From NCBI GenBank assembly GCA_002316835.1, contig DCEG01000101.1:1-19112 (forward strand): a stretch of DNA of 19,112 nt. The letters run 5' to 3'. The notes under the pieces were generated by a model, which ran no database searches, was not told the origin of the DNA, and was given only the letters and a program-made list of their open reading frames with translations. Shown here in pieces: positions 13,490 through 19,112 of this stretch. Source of the DNA: Bacteroidales bacterium UBA1035. GTDB taxonomy: Bacteria; Bacteroidota; Bacteroidia; Bacteroidales; Dysgonomonadaceae. A program made the position numbers and the translations under genes. Each line of letters begins with the position of its first letter. Position 1 is the first letter of the stretch.

Positions 13490-15622
13490 TTAAAATGAAT
13501 AAGATGCATGTCCTGAGATATTGCGTCCGGGCATATTGTAACCATCTTTTTCGGTGTAATTTTCATCGAACAGGTTAGAAATAGAAATACCGATACGGGC
13601 TTTTGGCGTGACGCTATAGAAGACTGAGTAATCGAAAATCAGATGGTCTGAAAAGAGCAGTATTTTGTCGGTTGATTCATAACCGCCCTGTGTATAATAA
13701 TTGTCGGACTTAATCAGAGGACGAGCTCTCGAAAAACCATCCCTTTCTAGGTGACTACCCTTGTAACGTGCATGTAGTCGGCTTGTAAATCCTTTTCGAT
13801 TGTCATAGGCAATACCGAAATTTCCGTTGGCTTTGTTCACAAACAACAGGTCTTTTACTTTTTCGGTTTTATATTCGGTGAATGTGTTATTGAGCATATA
13901 GGTGAGGCCGGCATATAATTCCAGTTTTTCATTCCATCCGGCAAGTTGTCCGATGTTTAACGAACCGATAAATTCCAACCCGCTCATTGAAGCCGATCTT
14001 GCGTTTTCGTAATGTGTGGAATCAGCTTCATTTCCCACACCATCTGTTCGTCTTGTAACAATTTTATTTTTGTGTGTAGTGTTAAAAAAGGTGAGGTCGG
14101 TATAAAACGCACCTCGAGAATAACCTATTCCGCTTTCGTATGTGATGGATGTTTCGGGTTTTAAGTCTGCATTACCTACATAAGCCATTCTAAACGGCCA
14201 GCTGCCCACCATTGTGTTCACTTCGTAAAAGCCCGATGTGGCAAAAGCATCAGGAATACTAAAAGCTTTTCCCACGCTTGCGTGAATATTAAAACCACGC
14301 GGCAGGTTGTATTTCAATCCGAATGATGGAACGAGATAAAAATAGTTGTCGGAGGAGTTTTTGTTGCTTAGGCTGTCGTGTTTGAAAATTTCATATTTAA
14401 TCTGATTTGCCCTTAAACCACCGTTGAGTGACAAATCGCCCAACTCATAATTTATCTGGGCAAAGGCCGAAAGACGTTGATTCTTATTGTTAGGTTTGTA
14501 TGGGCTGGCTTCACTTCCTTTCTGAAATTGTCGGGTAGATTGGTAATCCAATACATCGTAATCAATCCCTGCAAGCAGGGTAATGTCATCAAACGTGTGC
14601 GTGTTATTTGTTCTTACACCATATTCGCTTACGTTGTCTTTAAAGGAAATGAAGTTTGTTTTGCTGTTGGCGGCTGTTTCGTAATTCGAATTTCTTTCGT
14701 TTGAATAGTATGGGGCAATTGCCAATTTGTTGCTGGTTGTTGTGTGAGTTATTTCACTGAACAGATTTAGCCGTTCGATCTCCTTTTTCGATGCAAGTTG
14801 CGTGAAATAGTTTCCGGGCGTTTTTACATCCGAAGCCATATTATAGAACGATGAAACTGATACGTTCCACCGGTTACTGATGGAATAATTGAACTTTCCA
14901 AACAGTTGAGACATTTGGAATGTAGTGTTTGGATATACATCGCCATATGAATTCTCACTCAAAATAAGCCTTTCCATTTCAGATGTTTTCAGCAGGTTGT
15001 TATTGCCGATACGATAATCTTTCTGCTGCATCTGGTTTGAGAATCCGATTACCACACCCACTTTTTTCGATAGCATTCCTGCAGCATTGGCATCAAAAGA
15101 TGTTGTGCCGAAACTTCCACCTTTGAGCGAAACTTCTGCTGATTTTTGCATCGTCGCTTTTTTTGTGATGATATTGATTACTCCACCCATTGCATCGGTT
15201 CCATAAAGTACTGAATAATGCCCTTTTATCACTTCTATCCGTTCAATGGCCGATGTAGGCAGTGTTGCCAGATTGCTGGTCCCGGAAGGCAGTCCGTCAA
15301 TCATTACAATGGTGTAACTGCGCGCTTGTGCCGATGGCGAAAAACCACGCATTCCCACTTGTGCTGATGCACCGGGATATTGTATTATATCGAGGTTGGT
15401 TGTCCTTTTCAGTAATTCGGCTGTATTTTCGGCAGGGATGGATACGATTTTTTGCTTGTCGATGATTTCCACTTTTTGTGGAATGCTTTTCAGTGGCAGA
15501 TTCATTCGTGTTGCGGTAACAACGATTTCGTTAAGTTCATAATCCTTAACATCTTCTTGAGCCTTTAACGTACTTGTAAAAGCCATTAGGGTGGTGATAC
15601 ACCACAAAATTTTTTTGTACAT
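13490..15622 (-). CDS. btuB: TonB-dependent outer-membrane receptor, BtuB-like
   Basis: From the ATG at 15622 the precursor has 710 residues with a signal peptide ending near LKAQ; an ATG 27 nt upstream would add nine residues that spoil the signal sequence. A TonB box-like EIVVTATR stands at the mature N-terminus, followed by the plug domain (NTAELLKRTTNLDI, GMRGFSPSAQARS, MIDGLPSG, IERIEVIKGHYSVLYGTDA, GGVINIITKK) and then a 22-stranded barrel ending in the aromatic C-terminus HASYSF. The plug resembles BtuB and related cobalamin or siderophore receptors. The cobalamin riboswitch in its 5' leader and the downstream B12 genes make a corrinoid the likely ligand. Alternatives such as a different corrinoid or a haem receptor are less supported. 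Confidence 0.93.
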   Translation of the reverse strand: MYKKILWCITTLMAFTSTLKAQEDVKDYELNEIVVTATRMNLPLKSIPQKVEIIDKQKIVSIPAENTAELLKRTTNLDIIQYPGASAQVGMRGFSPSAQARSYTIVMIDGLPSGTSNLATLPTSAIERIEVIKGHYSVLYGTDAMGGVINIITKKATMQKSAEVSLKGGSFGTTSFDANAAGMLSKKVGVVIGFSNQMQQKDYRIGNNNLLKTSEMERLILSENSYGDVYPNTTFQMSQLFGKFNYSISNRWNVSVSSFYNMASDVKTPGNYFTQLASKKEIERLNLFSEITHTTTSNKLAIAPYYSNERNSNYETAANSKTNFISFKDNVSEYGVRTNNTHTFDDITLLAGIDYDVLDYQSTRQFQKGSEASPYKPNNKNQRLSAFAQINYELGDLSLNGGLRANQIKYEIFKHDSLSNKNSSDNYFYLVPSFGLKYNLPRGFNIHASVGKAFSIPDAFATSGFYEVNTMVGSWPFRMAYVGNADLKPETSITYESGIGYSRGAFYTDLTFFNTTHKNKIVTRRTDGVGNEADSTHYENARSASMSGLEFIGSLNIGQLAGWNEKLELYAGLTYMLNNTFTEYKTEKVKDLLFVNKANGNFGIAYDNRKGFTSRLHARYKGSHLERDGFSRARPLIKSDNYYTQGGYESTDKILLFSDHLIFDYSVFYSVTPKARIGISISNLFDENYTEKDGYNMPGRNISGHASYSF

Positions 15623-15689
15623 AAATAAAAAAAATTTACAGTTAGACAATTAATAGTTTGTTTAACCATAAACTTTCGAGAGGAAAAAT

Positions 15690-15711
15690 AGAATGGTATG
15701 TAGGCCATTCT
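15690..15711 (-). terminator. Leader hairpin with U-rich tail, candidate riboswitch expression platform
   Basis: Between the riboswitch and the receptor gene, AGAATGG and CCATTCT form a 7-bp perfect stem with an 8-nt loop; on the minus strand ATTTTTCC follows at once. This resembles a short intrinsic terminator, placed about 60 nt after the aptamer and about 70 nt before the ATG. The stem is not very G+C-rich and the U-run is interrupted, so an anti-terminator alternative or a purely translational mechanism is also possible. Confidence 0.4.
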
Positions 15712-15769
15712 GGGCAGGTTTTCATGAACACCTTTGCTTTTGTCCCCGAAAGCATATGATAGATGAGCT

Positions 15770-15932
15770 CTCAAGGACAGGTCTTCCGGCTCGTTCCTGC
15801 TTTCTGATGCCTTCCCATCCCAATTAGTCGGGGCAGTGGCTTATAATTCAGAAAGCTTTCGCGGAACATACGGCTGCGGGTACAGCTTTGGATTCCTCCG
15901 CAAAAGAGCGGAGCTACCAAATTCCATTGTGT
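15770..15932 (-). ncRNA. Adenosylcobalamin (B12) riboswitch
   Basis: Reading the minus strand, the leader contains the conserved pieces of the cobalamin aptamer in order: a GGAGGAATCC segment, GCTGTACCCGCAGCCGT (about 15886-15870), GCCACTGCCCC (15840-15830), GGGATGGGAAGGC and the B12 box GAGCCGGAAGACCTGTCC (15792-15775). A 9-bp stem (GCTTTCTGA at 15856-15848 with TCAGAAAGC at 15807-15799) closes the central arm. A -7 promoter element sits just upstream. The aptamer would repress the downstream receptor and B12 genes when adenosylcobalamin is abundant. It fills most of the 15650-15991 gene-free stretch; the rest holds the leader hairpin and an A+T-rich ribosome-entry region. Exact boundaries are approximate. 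Confidence 0.92.
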
Positions 15933-15944
15933 CTGAAAGCGGAT

Positions 15945-15953
15945 GCAAAGATA
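15945..15953 (-). promoter_or_regulatory. -7 promoter element upstream of the riboswitch
   Basis: On the minus strand TATCTTTGC matches the Bacteroidetes -7 consensus TAnnTTTG exactly, about 13 nt upstream of the aptamer start. A clear -33 TTTG is not visible; a GTTTAG lies 14-19 nt upstream. It would start a leader of about 315 nt. The upstream operon ends only 38 nt before, so read-through into this promoter region is also possible. Confidence 0.55.
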
Positions 15954-15991
15954 GTACTTTTTTATTCTAAACTCAGTAAAATGCAGACGAA

Positions 15992-16567
15992 TTAAATTTT
16001 GGTGAGATGGGAGGTATCGTTAAACAGTTTTACCAGGTAGCTTTCGTTTTGAAAATCAATTATTGACAGTGATGCATTTTCTATATCGTCTAATGTTTCT
16101 AAACCGGCAGCGGGTAAGTTCATAAAGATAGAAAAAAGCACCCGGATGGTAAATCCGTGACTTACAACAAGGATTGTTTGCCGGGGATGACGGCGTTTTA
16201 TATCAGATAGGAAATTGAGCAATCTTTCTGCCATGTCTTCGATAGTTTCGGTTTCTTCCGGTGGGATGAAATCGTGAAGTGATTCCGGAAATACCTGTCC
16301 TTGAAACGAACCGAAATAACGTTCACGCAAACGGGAATCTTCTTGTACCACAAGGCCAGGATTAAGTTTGGTAATATAACGAGTAGTATCAGTAGCGCGA
16401 CGCAAATCGCTGGTATAACAACAATCGATAGAAAAATGCTTCAACCTTACTCCAATTTTTTTTGCTTCTTCCACACCTTTGTCCGATAACGTGCCGTGCG
16501 TCTGTCCTTGGCAAATGCGTTGGATGTTTTCAATGGTTTCGCCATGGCGTACGATGAGAAGTTTCAT
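15992..16567 (-). CDS. Histidine phosphatase family protein (second CobC-like)
   Basis: The 191-residue protein has the histidine phosphatase core: LIVRHGE with Arg7/His8 at the start, LRRA with Arg57, LRERYFG with Glu82, and VVSHGFT with His137. It has the common RHGE motif and not the RHT-CYGQTD form of the cobC product at 9258-9782, so assigning it to alpha-ribazole phosphate is less secure. It overlaps the ABC ATPase gene by 4 nt and ends the uptake operon. Possible roles are a second alpha-ribazole phosphatase, a phosphatase acting in corrinoid salvage, or a general phosphoglycerate-mutase-like enzyme. Confidence 0.85.
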   Translation of the reverse strand: MKLLIVRHGETIENIQRICQGQTHGTLSDKGVEEAKKIGVRLKHFSIDCCYTSDLRRATDTTRYITKLNPGLVVQEDSRLRERYFGSFQGQVFPESLHDFIPPEETETIEDMAERLLNFLSDIKRRHPRQTILVVSHGFTIRVLFSIFMNLPAAGLETLDDIENASLSIIDFQNESYLVKLFNDTSHLTKI

Positions 16568-17382
16568 TTTATATTCTTTTGGTTAAATGTTCTCAATCGT
16601 CTTTCCGAAACCGGAAAAACCACCGGCTTGCCCGAAACCGGATTAATTTTTACCACAACTACCGTATCGTATACCTTTTCAATTTTTTCGTATGTCAATA
16701 CTTCTTCGGGAGTTCCCTTGCAAAAAACCCGCCCGTCTTTCATCATCACCAGATAGTCACAATATTCAGCAGCGAGTGTTAGGTCGTGTACAATCATAAT
16801 AACCGAGAGGCGAAGTTCATCGTTTAGTTTTTGTATTAAATTCATAAACTTCATCTGATGAGTAATATCGAGATGCGATGTCGGCTCGTCGAGTAACAAC
16901 AAACGAGGTTTTTGACACAATGCCGAGGCTATGCCTGCCATTTGTTGTTCACCTCCGCTAAGCTCGGTCATCAGTTTGTTACGTAAACGAAAAGTGTTTG
17001 TTAGGTGCATATAATGATGGGCTACTGCTATATCTTCAGTTTTGTCGAAAAATTGAAATGGTTTGCGATACGGCATACGTCCCATCATTACGTACTCTTC
17101 AACGGTGATGCTGGGAGTTTCGATAAATTGCGAAACAATGGATAATTGTTGTGCTTTTTCGCGCAACGAAAAGGAGGAAAGGTCTTTTCCATCGAATATA
17201 ATAGAACCGCTGTTTAAGGACAAATCACCAGAAATACCTTTAAAAAGTGTGGTTTTTCCCGAACCATTCGGGCCGATAATTCCTGCAAAGGATCCTTCCG
17301 GAAGTGAAAAAGAAATATCCTTGATATGAAATCCGTTTCCGTAACCGCACGATATATTATTAATTGCAAGTAATGCACTCAT
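16564..17382 (-). CDS. ABC transporter ATP-binding protein (FecE/BtuD type)
   Basis: The 272-residue ATPase has Walker A GPNGSGKTT (37-45), a Q-loop in SIVSQF (81-86), the signature LSGGEQQ (141-147), Walker B LLLLDEP (161-167) and the switch His199 in IVHDLTL. The C-terminal extension of about 40 residues (YEKIEKVYDTVVVVKINP) is typical of FecE, FhuC and BtuD ATPases of metal-chelate and B12 importers. It overlaps both neighbours by 4 nt (permease upstream, phosphatase downstream), so the three are surely co-translated. It may also serve the ATPase-less permease encoded at 661-1728. Confidence 0.95.
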   Translation of the reverse strand: MSALLAINNISCGYGNGFHIKDISFSLPEGSFAGIIGPNGSGKTTLFKGISGDLSLNSGSIIFDGKDLSSFSLREKAQQLSIVSQFIETPSITVEEYVMMGRMPYRKPFQFFDKTEDIAVAHHYMHLTNTFRLRNKLMTELSGGEQQMAGIASALCQKPRLLLLDEPTSHLDITHQMKFMNLIQKLNDELRLSVIMIVHDLTLAAEYCDYLVMMKDGRVFCKGTPEEVLTYEKIEKVYDTVVVVKINPVSGKPVVFPVSERRLRTFNQKNIK

Positions 17383-18392
17383 CCTTTTAGAAGTTTAGAT
17401 TGTTTTTGGGAACGACTCAACAAAATGATGAAAGCAATTCCCCCCACAATTCCGGTTATTACGCCAATTGGTAATTCGTTGGGGGAAATAACGGTACGCG
17501 CCAATACATCGCAAACAATAAGAAATGTACCTCCGCTTAAAAATGAAGCAATCAGCATGATACGATAATCGGAGCCTACCCATAATCGAACAATATGGGG
17601 AACAACCAATCCCACGAATCCAATAATGCCTGCCACGGCTATGCAAGCACCCGTAAGTAATGATGTAATAACGAAAAGTATACGTATAGAAATATCGGAA
17701 TTAATTCCTAAATGGCGTGCTTTTTCTTCGCCCAATCTCAGAGCGTTTAACGGCATTACAAAAATATAGGCAATAATTAGGCAAACAATTGATAAGGAAA
17801 CCATTCCCCGGATCATTGCTGTATTCGACTCGTTTAGCGAGCCCATTATCCAAAACACAATACCGTGAATGTTTTCAACGGCTGTTATCGACATTAAAAA
17901 CATCATCATCGATGATGATATAAAACTGACCATAACGCCGATAAGCAGCATTCGGTTTACACTCAATGCACCTTTTCGAATACTCAATGTGTAAACAAAA
18001 AAAATGGTGACAAATGCGCCGATAAATCCCGCCAACGGCAAAAACAGAATGTTCAACAAATGGAGACCTACCACAATAGCAAACGTAACTCCCAAAGAAG
18101 CACCACCCGAAATTCCGAGTGTGTACGGTTCTACCAAGGGGTTCCGATAAATTCCTTGTAATATGGCGCCTGCAAGGCTTAGACTGCCACCAATGGCAAA
18201 GCCCAGCAATGTACGTGGAATACGAATATATGTCAAAACACCAAATTCCATGCTCTCTTTGTCGGCAAGCAACCGTGGAATATCGGCAAGCGGTATGCGT
18301 ATTTCACCAATGCTCAGTGACAGTGTTGCTGCACCCAAAACAGCCGTAATCAGCAAAAGTACGTAAAATATCCAACTGATTTTTTTATTCAT
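17379..18392 (-). CDS. FecCD/BtuC-family ABC importer permease (second copy)
   Basis: Starting at the ATG at 18392 (a TTG 9 nt upstream is less likely) the protein has 337 residues and about ten hydrophobic helices. Family motifs include RIPRTLLGFAIGGSLSLAG, GIYRNPLVEPYTLGISGGAS, LGEEKARHLGI and GFVGLVVPHIVR near the C-terminal third, where the permease contacts its ATPase. It belongs with the ATPase encoded immediately downstream and the binding protein fragment at the right edge, and corrinoid is the likely cargo because cobO lies between them. It is clearly diverged from the permease at 661-1728. Confidence 0.94.
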   Translation of the reverse strand: MNKKISWIFYVLLLITAVLGAATLSLSIGEIRIPLADIPRLLADKESMEFGVLTYIRIPRTLLGFAIGGSLSLAGAILQGIYRNPLVEPYTLGISGGASLGVTFAIVVGLHLLNILFLPLAGFIGAFVTIFFVYTLSIRKGALSVNRMLLIGVMVSFISSSMMMFLMSITAVENIHGIVFWIMGSLNESNTAMIRGMVSLSIVCLIIAYIFVMPLNALRLGEEKARHLGINSDISIRILFVITSLLTGACIAVAGIIGFVGLVVPHIVRLWVGSDYRIMLIASFLSGGTFLIVCDVLARTVISPNELPIGVITGIVGGIAFIILLSRSQKQSKLLKG

Positions 18393-18419
18393 TATCCCCA
18401 AATTCCAAATCGTAAATAG

Positions 18420-18950
18420 TTAATACTCTATTCCCGCTCTACTTAATATACCCATATCGTAAGGATGTTTTATTTTTTTGCAAAACGTTACGTAGTCAGC
18501 AAGTTGAATGACGTTTTCGGTAGCACCGCGCCCGGTAAGCACAAGTTCTGTATCGGCAGGTTTATTTTTAATGAAATTAATAAGCGAAGCTTCAGTTAGA
18601 TAAGCATCACGCACCGAAATCAATATTTCGTCCATGATCAGCATGTCGAATCGTGTTGTTTTCAACATCTCTTTCAAGAAGTCGATAGCTTCGCATGTTT
18701 CTTGTTTTATTACATTTTCATCAATGCTTTTGTCCAGATGCGGGTGTCCTTTAGCAAGGTTATAAACGGTAGCGCCCAATTTCCGCAAGCTATCTATTTC
18801 GGTATATCCGTATTTCTCGGGACGCTTGTGAAACGAGCAATAACACACCTTGAGTCCGCTTCCCAAAACACGAGTGGCAAGCCCTACGGCGGCAGTAGTT
18901 TTGCCTTTTCCATCGCCGGTATAAATATGTATAAGTCCTGTTTTTTCCAT
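18420..18950 (-). CDS. cobO: Corrinoid adenosyltransferase (CobO/BtuR type)
   Basis: With the ATG at 18950 the protein has 176 residues; a TTG at 18989 gives a 13-residue longer form, but the family starts just before the P-loop as here. GLIHIYTGDGKGKTTAA carries the unusual P-loop GDGKGKTT (12-19), which in CobA/CobO/BtuR binds ATP in reverse orientation. FDMLIMDEI, LVLTGRGA and the C-terminal KHPYDMGILSRAGIEY are also typical of this family. The enzyme transfers the adenosyl group of ATP to reduced corrinoids, making the coenzyme form that also controls the riboswitch. It lies between the binding-protein gene (41 nt away) and the permease gene (27 nt), so uptake and adenosylation are co-expressed. 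Confidence 0.94.
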   Translation of the reverse strand: MEKTGLIHIYTGDGKGKTTAAVGLATRVLGSGLKVCYCSFHKRPEKYGYTEIDSLRKLGATVYNLAKGHPHLDKSIDENVIKQETCEAIDFLKEMLKTTRFDMLIMDEILISVRDAYLTEASLINFIKNKPADTELVLTGRGATENVIQLADYVTFCKKIKHPYDMGILSRAGIEY

Positions 18951-18991
18951 TTGTTCGAGTTGTCTGATCAAAATATTTTCTATCACCAAGT

Positions 18992-19112
18992 CTATTTTAC
19001 CATTTTATCCAATATTTCCATGGTTTGCACAAAAGTATTTGGTGTGGGTTGACATGCAATATCCGATTCAATAATGAATATTTGTCTTTTGCGTGAGGCG
19101 GTAAGATTAGTA
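18992..19112 (-). CDS. Periplasmic ABC-importer binding protein, C-terminal fragment
   Basis: A minus-strand frame enters from the right edge and ends with TAG at 18994-18992; 39 codons plus one base are visible. The peptide contains LTASRKRQIFIIESDIACQP, then TPNTFVQTMEILDKMVK. This fits the last strand and helix of class III (TroA/BtuF-like) binding proteins, which often end in a pattern such as AVKxGRVYxVDxxxxxRPGPRxxEALExLA. It is probably the substrate-binding protein of the importer encoded downstream. The short length limits certainty. Confidence 0.7.
   Translation of the reverse strand, partial: TNLTASRKRQIFIIESDIACQPTPNTFVQTMEILDKMVK

Noticed and set aside
15586..15774. 62-codon minus-strand frame in the leader between the riboswitch and btuB
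   Set aside because: It overlaps the B12 aptamer edge and leader hairpin and the btuB start in another frame; no recognisable protein features, and the conserved RNA explains the sequence.

Overview
The window looks like a Bacteroidetes chromosome, most likely order Bacteroidales. The evidence is moderate A+T content, family members with a Bacteroidetes flavour (a cysteine-free Fur/PerR repressor beside Dps, a lipoprotein-type corrinoid/haem binding protein, a BtuB-like SusC-style outer-membrane receptor), start codons without strong Shine-Dalgarno sequences, and -7 promoter elements of the Bacteroidetes TAnnTTTG type. Genus cannot be fixed from the sequence alone. Nearly all genes lie on the minus strand, so transcription runs from high to low coordinates.

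Right end (about 19112 to 15992, minus strand): the C-terminal tail of a periplasmic binding protein, then corrinoid adenosyltransferase (cobO/btuR), a FecCD-type permease, its ABC ATPase and a histidine phosphatase. The last three are joined by 4-nt ATGA overlaps. This is a corrinoid (or similar chelate) uptake and adenosylation operon.

Centre (15953 to about 5146, minus strand): a good -7 promoter element, an adenosylcobalamin riboswitch (about 15932-15770), a hairpin with a U-rich tail, then a run of eleven genes: btuB-like receptor, a DUF4430 (transcobalamin C-terminal-like) exported protein, cobU, a DUF4198 exported protein, cobT, cobS, cobC, cobQ, cobD, cbiB and a DUF192 protein. Together these cover B12 capture at the outer membrane, amidation of the corrin (CobQ), aminopropanol arm synthesis and attachment (CobD, CbiB), and nucleotide-loop assembly (CobU, CobT, CobS, CobC). 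With CobO at the right end, cobinamide salvage and the late part of cobalamin synthesis are nearly complete. No corrin-ring genes and no cbiA are present in the window.

Left part (4380-5141, plus strand): one short-chain dehydrogenase, the only gene on the plus strand, converging on the DUF192 gene. Divergent from it, a minus-strand operon (4268 to 661) encodes a DUF2007 protein, an AI-2E-family membrane protein, a second substrate-binding lipoprotein and a second FecCD permease, with no ATPase of its own. At the far left (565 to 1) a Fur/PerR-like repressor is followed by the first 36 codons of a Dps ferritin-like protein, with a perfect inverted repeat upstream of the repressor.

The most interesting points are two exported proteins of poorly known role inside the riboswitch-controlled B12 operon: a DUF4430 protein resembling the beta domain of animal B12 carriers, and a DUF4198 protein with a predicted mature N-terminal histidine. 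Others are a perfect 29-nt palindrome between cobT and cobS, heptamer repeats that form the 3' end of cobQ, and an ABC importer lacking its ATPase gene.
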